Shown here piece after piece: positions 15,928 to 24,331 of a DNA stretch of 64,000 nucleotides. The translations under genes and the position numbers were made by a program. Position 1 is the first letter of the stretch. Each line of letters starts with the position of its first letter. This stretch comes from Archangium violaceum Cb vi76 (lineage in GTDB: Bacteria; Myxococcota; Myxococcia; Myxococcales; Myxococcaceae), in assembly GCF_000733295.1 (NCBI RefSeq), contig NZ_JPMI01000136.1, positions 16,201 through 80,200 of the forward strand. The letters run 5' to 3'. The notes under the pieces were generated by a model. The model was not told the origin of the DNA. It did not search any database and worked only from the letters and a program-made list of their open reading frames with translations.

Positions 15928-17973
15928 TTACTGCTTCTTGCGCAGCTCGCGGATGAAGTCCGCGTCCACGCCACTGCTGCGCAGGCGGATCAGCTCATCC
16001 ACCGAGAGCTTGTCCAGGCCCTCGTCGCGCAGCTTGCGGATGAAGGCCGCGTCCACGCCGAGGGCGCGCATCTGCGCCACCTCCTCCGCGGGGAGCTTGT
16101 CGAGTCCCGCCTCGCGCAGCGAGCGCAGGTACTCCGGCGACACGCCGAGCGCCTTGAACTGCGTCAGGTCCTCGGCGGAGAGCTTGTCGTAGCCCGCGGC
16201 CTTCAGCGTCTGCACGTACTCGCCATTGACGCCGAGGGCGCGGAACTGGACGAGGTCGTCGAAGGGCAGCTTGTCGTAGCCGGCGGAGCGCAGCTCGTTG
16301 ATGAAGCGCTCGTCCACCCCGAGGGCCGCCGCCTGCGTCAGCTCGTCGGCCGAGAGCTTGTCGTACCCGGCCGCCGAGAGCCCCTTCACGCGCTCGGGCG
16401 TCACGCCGACGTGCCGCATCTCCACCAGCTCCTCGGCGGTGGGCTTGCCGCCGAGGATGGCCGTCATCTCCTTCACGTACTCGGGCGTCATGTGGGCGTG
16501 GCCGAACTGCACCAGGTTGCTCACCGTGGGCTCGTAGCCGAGCGACTCCAGCTCCTTCACGCGCTCGGGCGTCACCCCGGCCACCTTGAGCGAGACGAGC
16601 TGATCCACCGAGAGCGGCTTGTCGCCCACGCGGGTGGTGTCCTCGTCCGCGTCGTAGTCCGAGTCCGGATCCACGTCCACGTCCATGCCCCGCTTCCCGG
16701 AGATCATCGGCCTCGGAGCAGGAGCCGGAGCGGGCACGGGAGCAGGGGCGGGCGCCTGGGCGAGCATCGGGGCCGGTGGCGCGGGCGGAGCCCTCACCGG
16801 AGCTGGAGGCGCGGCGAGGACGGGAAGCGCGGGCTCCAGGGGCGTACTCACGGGGGCGGGAGGCACGGGAGCCTCGGCCGTCGCCGCGGGAGGCGTGGAG
16901 GGCAGCGCGAGGGCCACCAGGGGGCCGGCCACGGCCACGCCGCTCATCAGCGTGACGAGCGATGCACCGGCCACCCACCGCGAGGACGAGGAGCAGCGCG
17001 CCGCGGGAGCGCCCACCAACCGGCGGACGCGCTCCGTGAGCGAGCCACCCAGGGCGGACATGGCCGGGCTCGCCGTCCCGAGGGGCATCACGCGCAGGGC
17101 CTCCAGCGCGGTGAGGGCCCGGGCGTAGGAGAGGGCGTTGCCGCTGGTGCCCACGGCGATGTCGTCACAGCAGTGCTCGCGCTCGACGCGGATGACGCGC
17201 GACATCCACCACACGGCCGGGTGGTAGAAGAGCAGCGTCTCCACCAGCGTCTGCACCAGGTTGACGGCGAAGTCGTGGCGGCGGATGTGGGCCAGCTCGT
17301 GGGCCAGCACCATCTCCAGCTGGCGGGCGGACAGTCCGGTGAGCGCCGTCACGGGCAGCAGCACCACGGGCCGCAGCCAGCCCACCGCCGCGGGCACGTC
17401 CAGCGCCGCCGAGCGCAGCAGCCGCACGGGGCGCGTCATGCCCAGGCGCCGCGCCAGCCGCTCCAGCGCCTCCTGCCACTCGGCGGGCGCGGGCTCGGCC
17501 TCGCGCACCAGGCGGCGCAGCTTCAGCCATCCCGAGAGCAGCCGCAGCGACGACACCGTCACGCCCAGGCCCCAGGCCAACACCAGCCAGTGCATGTGCT
17601 CACCGAGCAGCGGCATCGCCCGCTCCAGCACGGGCGTGGGCCCGACGGCGAGGGGAGCCACCGGGGAGCGCTTGTCCTCCGCGCGCTCCAGCACGAAGCC
17701 GGGGGTCCGGGCCACGGTGGAGGAGTGCTCCACTGCCGCGGGGGCGCTCGGAAGCGACTTCCCCTTCTGGAGGGAGGCGTAGTGGTGCCAGCCGGTGAGG
17801 GCGGGCACCACGAGCATGAGGGCCAGAGCGCCACAGGAGAGCAGGTAGCGCACGGAGGCCGCGCGCCGGTCGAGCACGCGCAGGGCGGCGGCGAGCGCCA
17901 CGGCCACCAGGGTGCCCTGCCACAGCAGGTGCAACAACGCCCAGCCCAGGGACTGCGACACGGCTCCGCTCAT
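15928..17973 (-). CDS. BlaR1-like M56 sensor peptidase with C-terminal repeats
   Basis: ATG 17973 overlaps the blaI stop (ATGA), giving 681 residues. The N-terminal 300 residues hold membrane helices and the M56 metallopeptidase site HELAH near residue 225, with the third ligand probably in REHCCDD further on. Another helix (around 300-330) and a long Pro/Ala linker follow. From about residue 430 there are eight repeats of about 26 residues of the form LGVDxxFIRELRxAGxDKL and DELxQxRA. The usual BlaR1 penicillin-binding domain is absent. The sensor is expected to cleave or release BlaI when its repeat domain senses a signal, which is not known. Confidence 0.8.
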   Translation of the reverse strand: MSGAVSQSLGWALLHLLWQGTLVAVALAAALRVLDRRAASVRYLLSCGALALMLVVPALTGWHHYASLQKGKSLPSAPAAVEHSSTVARTPGFVLERAEDKRSPVAPLAVGPTPVLERAMPLLGEHMHWLVLAWGLGVTVSSLRLLSGWLKLRRLVREAEPAPAEWQEALERLARRLGMTRPVRLLRSAALDVPAAVGWLRPVVLLPVTALTGLSARQLEMVLAHELAHIRRHDFAVNLVQTLVETLLFYHPAVWWMSRVIRVEREHCCDDIAVGTSGNALSYARALTALEALRVMPLGTASPAMSALGGSLTERVRRLVGAPAARCSSSSRWVAGASLVTLMSGVAVAGPLVALALPSTPPAATAEAPVPPAPVSTPLEPALPVLAAPPAPVRAPPAPPAPMLAQAPAPAPVPAPAPAPRPMISGKRGMDVDVDPDSDYDADEDTTRVGDKPLSVDQLVSLKVAGVTPERVKELESLGYEPTVSNLVQFGHAHMTPEYVKEMTAILGGKPTAEELVEMRHVGVTPERVKGLSAAGYDKLSADELTQAAALGVDERFINELRSAGYDKLPFDDLVQFRALGVNGEYVQTLKAAGYDKLSAEDLTQFKALGVSPEYLRSLREAGLDKLPAEEVAQMRALGVDAAFIRKLRDEGLDKLSVDELIRLRSSGVDADFIRELRKKQ

Positions 17974-18365
17974 GGCGTCTCCTCCCCTTCCAGGGTGTCC
18001 AGCAGCTTGCGCAACTCGGCGAGCTCCTCCGCCGAGGCCTTCTTCGTCGACAGCGCCTGCATCGCCAGTTGGGCCGGGGAGCCACCAAAGGCCCGGTCCA
18101 GCAGGTCCGTCACGAGCTGCCGCTGCGTCTTCTGCTGCGTCGCCCGTGCCTTGTAGACGTGGGCTCGCTGGGACTCGTCGCGCTCCACGAGCCCCTTTTC
18201 CGTCATGATCTGCATCAGCTTGAGCACCGTGGTGTAGCCGGTGCCCTCCTGGCCCTTGTTGAGGGCCTCGTGCACGTCGCGCACGGTGCTGGGGCCTCGT
18301 TCCCACAGCACCCGGAGGATGCCCAGTTCCGCGTCCGTCGGGCGCGGCAGCGTCGGTTCACTCAT
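17970..18365 (-). CDS. BlaI/MecI-type repressor
   Basis: The start at 18365 (MSEPTLPRPT) follows GGGAGGGAG and gives 131 residues. The protein has the BlaI winged helix: ELGILRVLWERGPSTVRDVH, then GYTTVLKLMQIM. C-terminal helices provide dimerisation. BlaI proteins bind dyads at their own promoter and are removed by the paired M56 protease. The gene overlaps that of the M56 protein by four bases, and two matched dyads lie upstream. A longer start at 18395 would cover the operator and lacks a better ribosome site. Confidence 0.88.
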   Translation of the reverse strand: MSEPTLPRPTDAELGILRVLWERGPSTVRDVHEALNKGQEGTGYTTVLKLMQIMTEKGLVERDESQRAHVYKARATQQKTQRQLVTDLLDRAFGGSPAQLAMQALSTKKASAEELAELRKLLDTLEGEETP

Positions 18366-18399
18366 CTCACTCCCTCCCGTCAGCTTCTTCCCCAAGGTA

Positions 18400-18436
18400 T
18401 ACGAAGGGGTTCGTAGATGTCAACGAAGGTCTTCGT
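18400..18436. promoter_or_regulatory. Double dyad, likely BlaI operator
   Basis: Two inverted repeats with the same half site lie side by side: TACGAA-GGGG-TTCGTA at 18400-18415 and ACGAAG-GT-CTTCGT at 18423-18436. Their centres are 22 bases apart, two helical turns, which suits cooperative binding of two repressor dimers. They sit 35-71 bases upstream of the BlaI start. Confidence 0.7.
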
Positions 18437-18571
18437 AGATGATGCCAGGGGGGCGTGCCGCTTGCCGACTGTCTGCCTGGCCGCACCCGCCCCGTACCGG
18501 GAGGGGACTACCGGCACCTGGGAGCGCACCCCACCTTCCGGGGAGATCGGAATGTGGAGCAGGAGGCCGTG

Positions 18572-18940
18572 ATGGCGGACAAGCGCAAGGGTGGAGCGGG
18601 GAAGCAGAAACGCACGGTGGTGCGCCGGCGCCGGACGGTGGAAAACACCGCGGGACGTATCGCGGTGCGCCGGGACACCGCCCCGTACCGCAGCGCCGCG
18701 ATGGACGAGCACTCCATCCAGGTGCGTGAGCAGATCAACGCCGCGCTCGCCGAGGCCCGGCGGATTCGCGAGGACATCGAGCAGCGCATCGAGGAGCGGC
18801 TGAAGGAGGATGATCAGGGCACGCCCGGTCAGGTCATCTCCCGGCTGAGGACCGAGGCCGGCATGCACATGGTGAAGCCCCTCGGCCTCGACGCCCGTGG
18901 GAAGGTCGAGGACAAGGGGCGCGCGAAGAGCTCGAAGTAG
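18572..18940 (+). CDS. Small basic protein with a coiled-coil middle
   Basis: ATG 18572 is preceded by AGGAGG at the right distance, giving 122 residues. The first 35 residues are rich in Lys and Arg (KRKGGAGKQKRTVVRRRR). Residues about 50-85 form an amphipathic, heavily charged helix (EARRIREDIEQRIEERLKE). There is no signal peptide. The makeup suggests binding to nucleic acid or another polyanion, but I do not recognise the family. It ends 11 bases before the convergent ligase gene. Confidence 0.7.
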   Translation: MADKRKGGAGKQKRTVVRRRRTVENTAGRIAVRRDTAPYRSAAMDEHSIQVREQINAALAEARRIREDIEQRIEERLKEDDQGTPGQVISRLRTEAGMHMVKPLGLDARGKVEDKGRAKSSK

Positions 18941-18951
18941 AGCCCTCCCCG

Positions 18952-20703
18952 CTACCCTCGCGCGAGCTCCTCGAGCTGGCCCGACTCGAACATCGAGCGG
19001 CACAGGCGGCGTTGAATCTTCCCGCTCGAGGTGCGGGGAATGCCGCCCGTCCTCACCAGCACCGCGCGGTGCAGCTGCAGTCCGTACTGCTCCGCGATCG
19101 TCTGGCGGATCTCCCCGAGGAGGTCCTCCAGGGGAGCGCCCTCCTGGTGCTCGCGCTGCACCTCCTGGGCGAGGATGAGCTTCTCCTGCCCCTGCTCCTC
19201 GACGAGGAAGGCGGCCGCGCACCCGGCGCGCAGCGCGGGATGGCACTGGCCCACCGTCCATTCCAGGTCATGCGGGTAGTAGTTGCGGCCTCGGATGATG
19301 AGCACGTCCTTCAGGCGGCCGACGATGAACACCTCGCCCCCCTGAAGGAACGCGAGATCTCCCGTGCGCAGGAAGGGGCCCTCTCCCGTGTCGAGCCGCG
19401 CCTCGAAGGTCTCCCGCGACTCCTCCGCACGGCCGAGGTACCCGCGCGCCACTCCGGGACCGCGCACCCACACCTCGCCCACCTGGTCGGCGGCGACTCG
19501 TTGGCGCGTCTCCGGGTCCACGAGCAGCACCTCGGTGTCCAACCCGGCGGTGCCACACCCGACGACCTGGGTCGAGCCCGGGGTGCCCTCTCGCACCTCG
19601 ACGATGCGCCTCTGCTCCAGCGCCGTGTTGTCCACGCTGCGGAAGAGGGGCTCGGCCTCGAGGTCTCCGCCCGTCACGGCCAGCGTCGCCTCGGCGAGGC
19701 CATAGCAGGGATAGAAGGCCTTCCACTGGAAGCCCTGGGCGGTGAAGGCATCGTGGAAGCGCACCAGGGTGTCGCGGCGGATGGGCTCCGCGCTCAGATA
19801 GGCCTGACGCCAGCTCCCCAGCTCCAGTCCCTCGCGCTCGCGAGCGGGAATCTTCCGCACGCACAGGTCATAGGCGAAGTTCGGGCCTCCCGAGTGCGTG
19901 GCCCGGTAGCGGGAGATGGCCTCCAGCCAGCGGCGCGGGCGGCGGATGAACGCCAGCGGCGACATCATCACGCTCAGGCATCCGGCGTACACGGGCTCGA
20001 GCACGCCATTGATGAGCCCCATGTCGTGGAAGCACGGCAGCCACGTCACCGACACGCTCCGCTCCTCGAGCTGGATGGTGTGCCGGATGCACTCCAGGTT
20101 GGCCATCAGGTTGTCATGGCCCACCCGCACGCCCCGCGGGAGCGTCGTCGAGCCCGACGTGTACTGCAGGAAGGCCAGGTCCTCGCGCACCGGGCGGCGT
20201 GGCTCGGAGCCGTCCTCCGCGCCGTCCATGGCATCGGTGGCCAGCAGGGGCATCCCCGCCAGCCGCTCGTCCTGCGCGAGCCAGGATTGGAGGATCGGCT
20301 GCAGGTTGCCCGCGGTCAGCACCGCCGAGGCGCCGGCGTCGTCGACGATGGCCTGGATGCGCGAGGTTCGCTCGGTGGGCAGCGGGGGGTTGACCGCGAT
20401 GGGAACCACGCCCGCGGAGAGGCAGCCGAAGAAGGCCGTCACGAAGTCGAGCCCCGGCAGGTAGAAGAGCAGGACCCGTTGGCCCTCCAGCCCCTCGCGG
20501 CGCAGGGCCCGGGCCACGGTGCGCCGCCGCGCGTCCAGCTCCGCGAAGCTCAGCCGTGCTTCCTCGCTCTCGCCCTCGTCCAGGTAGATGAAGGCGGTCC
20601 GCTCGCCATGCACCCGCGCCCGGTGCTCCAGGACGTCCAGCAGGGTCCCGAGCTCCTGGGGACGCACCTGCCGCGCCAGCTCCTGCTCCTGGGGTCCGCT
20701 CAT
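18952..20703 (-). CDS. Fatty acyl-AMP ligase (FAAL)
   Basis: The 583-residue protein is an ANL adenylating enzyme of the FAAL type, which activates a free fatty acid as acyl-AMP and loads it on an acyl carrier protein. Seen motifs include TSGSTTLPRGV near residue 185 (Thr where most ligases have Gly), SGGPNFAYDLC near residue 270, CYGLAEATLAV, and GRNYYPHDLE, the last two typical of FAALs. The C-terminal catalytic Lys lies in TSSGKIQRR. The ACP gene ends one base upstream, so the two are translated together. It is the last gene of the desaturase-ACP-FAAL operon. Confidence 0.88.
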   Translation of the reverse strand: MSGPQEQELARQVRPQELGTLLDVLEHRARVHGERTAFIYLDEGESEEARLSFAELDARRRTVARALRREGLEGQRVLLFYLPGLDFVTAFFGCLSAGVVPIAVNPPLPTERTSRIQAIVDDAGASAVLTAGNLQPILQSWLAQDERLAGMPLLATDAMDGAEDGSEPRRPVREDLAFLQYTSGSTTLPRGVRVGHDNLMANLECIRHTIQLEERSVSVTWLPCFHDMGLINGVLEPVYAGCLSVMMSPLAFIRRPRRWLEAISRYRATHSGGPNFAYDLCVRKIPAREREGLELGSWRQAYLSAEPIRRDTLVRFHDAFTAQGFQWKAFYPCYGLAEATLAVTGGDLEAEPLFRSVDNTALEQRRIVEVREGTPGSTQVVGCGTAGLDTEVLLVDPETRQRVAADQVGEVWVRGPGVARGYLGRAEESRETFEARLDTGEGPFLRTGDLAFLQGGEVFIVGRLKDVLIIRGRNYYPHDLEWTVGQCHPALRAGCAAAFLVEEQGQEKLILAQEVQREHQEGAPLEDLLGEIRQTIAEQYGLQLHRAVLVRTGGIPRTSSGKIQRRLCRSMFESGQLEELARG

Positions 20704-20704
20704 C

Positions 20705-21004
20705 TCACTTCTTCTCCGGCTTGCGCAGCTTCGCGTGGTTGGCGGTGACGAAGGCCGCCAGGGCCTCGATGGTCTTGTGCTCGTAGAGGAGCCGGGGATC
20801 GATGTCGCAGCCGAGCCAGTTGCCCAGGTCTCCCGTCAACCCCACGGCCGCCGTCGAGTCGAGCCCGTAGCGGCCCAGCGGCAGCTTGGGGTTCACCTCG
20901 GAGCGCTCGAACTCCAGCATGTCGGCGATGTAGGCGATCAGCCATTGCTTCACCGCCTCGGCGTCGGGCACCGCCGGGGAAGGCGCGGCCTGTTCTGTCG
21001 TCAT
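20705..21004 (-). CDS. Acyl carrier protein
   Basis: This 99-residue protein has the phosphopantetheine attachment site GLDSTAAV, with Ser50 as the modified residue, in the usual four-helix layout. An extra 15 or so residues at the N-terminus and a Lys-rich tail flank the domain. It sits between the FAAL gene (one base downstream) and the first desaturase gene (28 bases upstream). It is therefore the likely carrier on which the acyl chain is held during desaturation. Confidence 0.88.
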   Translation of the reverse strand: MTTEQAAPSPAVPDAEAVKQWLIAYIADMLEFERSEVNPKLPLGRYGLDSTAAVGLTGDLGNWLGCDIDPRLLYEHKTIEALAAFVTANHAKLRKPEKK

Positions 21005-21032
21005 GGGGGGGATTCTCCTGGGGGGGAAGGAT

Positions 21033-21998
21033 TCACTGCGGGGACTGCGTGTGGCTCGCGGCGGCACGGGCCGCGCGCTCGGCCGGGGAGGGCTCGCTGC
21101 CCCAGGACTCCTCGGGGGCGGCGCTCCGGGCCGCGATGGCACTGGCGGGCGGGACCTTGATGTTCCACACCCAGCCGAGCGCCGCGAGCCCCCGGAGCAC
21201 GATCGCCCCGGGGTCCACCTGCCACCACTGGAGGCCGAACACGCCCGAGTAGGGGAAGGCATGGTGATTCTGGTGCCAGCCTTCTCCGAAGGTGGGCAGC
21301 GCGAGCAACGCGCTGTTCGCGCTCTGTCCCCGGATGTGGAAGGGCCGGCTGCCATGGCTGTGGGCGATGGAGCCGATGGCGAGGCTGACCTGATAGGCGA
21401 CGAAGATGCGCACGAAGCCGCCCCAGAGCAGGCCCCGGAGCGCGCCCTGGAGGCTGAGGGTGAAGAGGCCTCCGAGCAGCGCCGGCAGCGCCAGGCCGAG
21501 CACGAGCCACACGAAGTACAGGCGGCTCAGCTCGCGCGTGGAGGCCGAGCGCAGCAAATCCCTGGCATGGGTGACGGTGTCGGGAATCTCGTGGCTGTAG
21601 GTCCAGCCCAGGTGGGCATGCCACAGCCCGCGCAGCTTCCCGAGCGGCGTGGTGCCATGGAAGTAGGGGGAGTGGGGATCTCCCGGTGCGTCGGTGAAGC
21701 GGTGGTGGATGCGGTGGTTGGCCACCCAGTAGATGAGGGGCCCCTGGCAGGCCATGGAGCCGCAGATGGCCAGCGCGGCGCGGACCCAGGGGTGGGCCTC
21801 GAACGAGCCGTGCGCGAAGCAGCGGTGGAAGCCCACGGTGATGCCCACCATGCTCAGCGAATACATGAGGCAGAAGAGCCCCAACTCCAGCGGGCCCACG
21901 CCCCAGCGGCGCGCGAGCAGCAGGGCCACTCCCGTGCCAGCCAGGGGGAGCACGGCCACCGCCACCGCATGCGCTTTCTTCGAATGCTCGAGCCGCAC
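21033..21998 (-). CDS. Membrane fatty acid desaturase 1
   Basis: The 321-residue integral membrane protein has the three histidine boxes of delta-9-type desaturases: HRCFAH, HRIHHRF and HQNHHAFPY, with four hydrophobic segments placed around them. These bind the diiron centre that removes hydrogen from acyl chains. It shares about half of its sequence with the desaturase encoded 22 bases upstream, pointing to an old duplication. The place beside an ACP and a FAAL suggests an acyl-ACP substrate rather than bulk membrane lipid. An unusual Ala/Pro/Ser-rich tail of about 40 residues ends the protein. Confidence 0.88.
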   Translation of the reverse strand: MRLEHSKKAHAVAVAVLPLAGTGVALLLARRWGVGPLELGLFCLMYSLSMVGITVGFHRCFAHGSFEAHPWVRAALAICGSMACQGPLIYWVANHRIHHRFTDAPGDPHSPYFHGTTPLGKLRGLWHAHLGWTYSHEIPDTVTHARDLLRSASTRELSRLYFVWLVLGLALPALLGGLFTLSLQGALRGLLWGGFVRIFVAYQVSLAIGSIAHSHGSRPFHIRGQSANSALLALPTFGEGWHQNHHAFPYSGVFGLQWWQVDPGAIVLRGLAALGWVWNIKVPPASAIAARSAAPEESWGSEPSPAERAARAAASHTQSPQ

Positions 21999-22019
21999 CT
22001 GTTCCTCCTGGTGGCCGCG

Positions 22020-22982
22020 CTAGGGTGAGCCCGGTTCCGGGTGCTGCCGGGCGTCGGGTGGAGGCGCCTTGATGTCGGTGGCGAGCCCGCAGGTGCCGAA
22101 GAGGCGGATCAACCCGCCGCCGATATCGCAGTGCCACCACTTGAAGCCGACGAACGCCGAGCTGGGGAACGCGTGGTGGGTGTTGTGCATCGCGCCGCCG
22201 AAGGTGGGCACGACGAGCAGCAGGTTGTTCGTGCTCCCGTCCTCCGTGGGGTACGGGCGCGTGCCGAAGTAGTGGCAGAAGGAGTTGCCCGCGAAGGTGG
22301 CGTGCTGCACGAGGAACATCCGCGTGAGCCCGCCCCAGACGAGGCCCGACCAGGCCCCCTGCCACGAGCCCTCCGCCAGCCCACCGGCGGCCGCCGGGAG
22401 CACCAGCCCGAGCAGCACCCAGGTGGTGTAGTGCTGGTTGATCCCCATCAGCGTCGTGTCGCGCAGCAGATCCTTCGCGAGCCGCAGGGGATTGGCCGGC
22501 TCGTGCTCGAACATCCACCCGACATGGGCATGCCACAGCCCGGCCAGCATCCCGCGCCGTTCGCCCTCGCGGTCCACGTGGGGCGAGTGGAGATCCTCCA
22601 CCGTGTCGCTCCGGGCGTGATGGAGGCGGTGATTGCTCGACCAGTAGACGACGGGACCCTGTGCCGCCATGCTCCCGCACACGGCGAGCAACGCCCGGAG
22701 CCACGGGTGCGCCTTGAACGAGCGGTGGGAAAACAGCCGGTGGTAGCCCACGTCCACGCCCATCATCGTCACGCTGTACATCGATACGAGCAGCGCGAGC
22801 TCGAGCATCCTGGGTCCTCGCGTGACGAGGTCATGCGTGGCGAACAGCGTTCCGGCCAGGGGCAGCAGCAATGTCAGCAAGGCATGCAGACGCTGGCGCG
22901 AGCGCACCGAGCGGCCATCGATTGTCAGACTCGCGGCCGCCCGGAGGGAAGACGGGGCCTGCGTGCCGTCGGAGAGCATCAT
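22020..22982 (-). CDS. Membrane fatty acid desaturase 2
   Basis: The 320-residue membrane protein has HRLFSH, NHRLHHARS and HNTHHAFPS as the three metal-binding boxes. It is a diverged paralogue of the desaturase that follows. It is the first gene of the operon; the ATG is doubled (MM) and no good ribosome site is seen before it. Two different desaturases acting on one carrier-bound chain are found in alkyne and polyyne pathways and in polyunsaturated acyl pathways. Which reaction this pair performs cannot be told from the sequence. Confidence 0.87.
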   Translation of the reverse strand: MMLSDGTQAPSSLRAAASLTIDGRSVRSRQRLHALLTLLLPLAGTLFATHDLVTRGPRMLELALLVSMYSVTMMGVDVGYHRLFSHRSFKAHPWLRALLAVCGSMAAQGPVVYWSSNHRLHHARSDTVEDLHSPHVDREGERRGMLAGLWHAHVGWMFEHEPANPLRLAKDLLRDTTLMGINQHYTTWVLLGLVLPAAAGGLAEGSWQGAWSGLVWGGLTRMFLVQHATFAGNSFCHYFGTRPYPTEDGSTNNLLLVVPTFGGAMHNTHHAFPSSAFVGFKWWHCDIGGGLIRLFGTCGLATDIKAPPPDARQHPEPGSP

Positions 22983-23098
22983 GGAGGGGGGGCTCGCGCG
23001 AGGCGTATGGGGGGAGGCGGATGGTACAGCCCCGGTCGTTGGAGTGTCAAAATGCGTCTGTCTTCACCTGTTTTTCCTCCCTGGAGGCGCTGAGCGTG

Positions 23099-24331
23099 AT
23101 GCGTGCGGAGTCAACCGAGGCCCTGGGCATCGATCTGGCGGACCCCAGGCACTACGAGCATGACGCGGCGCGAGATCTCTTCGCGCGGCTGCGCGGGGAG
23201 CGTCCCATCTGGTGGAGCCCGCAGGCGGATGGAAGGGGATTCTGGTCGGTCCTGCGCTACCGGGACATCGTCACGGTGTCGAAGAATCCCAGGCTCTTCT
23301 CGTCGGCGCGGAGCCTGGGGGGGCACCGCATCCACGACGAGACGGAGGTGGAGATCACCCAGGGCCTGGAGGCGTCCATGCTCAGCATGGATCCGCCCGA
23401 GCACAACACCTACCGGGGGATGGTGTCGCCCGCCTTCACGGCCGAGCGCATCCGCCGGCTGGAGGCCAGCATCCGCGCGCGGGTGACGGCGCTGCTCGAC
23501 CGCATCGCTCCGAGCGGTGGATGTGAATTCGTCTCCTCGGTGGCGGCGGAGCTGCCCATCCAGGTCATCGCCGAGCTGCTCGGCGTGCCCCAGGAGGACA
23601 GACTGCGGCTGTTCGAGTGGTCCAACGCGCTCGTGGGCGAGGACGACCCGGACATGCGCAGGTCCGAGGAGCACATCCGCCAGTGCACGAAGGACATGGG
23701 CGCCTATGCGCTGAAGCTCTGGCGCGAGCGGCTGCGCCGTCCCGGAGATGATCTCGTCTCCATGCTGGTGGGCACGGAGGCCGATGGCGAGGGGATGTCC
23801 GTCCCGCGCTACTTCGCCACGTTCTTCCTGCTCGTCATCGCGGGGAACGAGTCGGTGCGCAACACCCTCTCGGGAGGGCTCCTGGCGCTCTCGCGGTATC
23901 CGGAGCAGCGGCGCAAGCTCGTGGAGCAGCCGGCGCTCATTCCCCAGGCGGTGAAGGAGCTCGTCCGGTGGGTGTCTCCGTTCCTCCACATGCGCCGCAC
24001 GGCCACCGAGGACACGGAGCTGGCGGGACAGCGCATCGCCCGGGGCGACAAGGTCGTCCTCTGGTACCTGTCCGCCAATTTCGATGAAGAGGTGTTCGAG
24101 CAGCCCGAGCGCTTCGACGTGACCCGCGCCGGCCCGCAGCACCTGTCGTTCGGCCAGGGGCAGCACTTCTGTCTGGGATGGCGCCTGGCGGAGTTGCAGC
24201 TCACGGTGCTGTTCCAGGAGTTGCTGCGCCGCTTCCCGGACATGGAGCCCCACGGACCCGTGCGCCGGGTCCGGTCCAACTTCGTGAGAGGCATCAAGGA
24301 GCTGCCGGTGCGCTTCACGCCGGAGCGTTGA
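23099..24331 (+). CDS. Cytochrome P450
   Basis: The protein has 410 residues from ATG 23099; GTG 23096, eight bases after GGAGG, is an alternative start. It shows the P450 hallmarks: AGNESVRNT in the I helix (Asn-Glu-Ser in place of the usual acid-Thr pair), ExxR in KELVRW, and the haem loop FGQGQHFCLGW near the C-terminus. It is a soluble bacterial class I type and needs redox partners not encoded here. It is divergent from the desaturase operon, sharing its upstream region of about 115 bases, and probably oxidises the acyl product. Its end overlaps the next, convergent gene by 17 bases. Confidence 0.87.
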   Translation: MRAESTEALGIDLADPRHYEHDAARDLFARLRGERPIWWSPQADGRGFWSVLRYRDIVTVSKNPRLFSSARSLGGHRIHDETEVEITQGLEASMLSMDPPEHNTYRGMVSPAFTAERIRRLEASIRARVTALLDRIAPSGGCEFVSSVAAELPIQVIAELLGVPQEDRLRLFEWSNALVGEDDPDMRRSEEHIRQCTKDMGAYALKLWRERLRRPGDDLVSMLVGTEADGEGMSVPRYFATFFLLVIAGNESVRNTLSGGLLALSRYPEQRRKLVEQPALIPQAVKELVRWVSPFLHMRRTATEDTELAGQRIARGDKVVLWYLSANFDEEVFEQPERFDVTRAGPQHLSFGQGQHFCLGWRLAELQLTVLFQELLRRFPDMEPHGPVRRVRSNFVRGIKELPVRFTPER

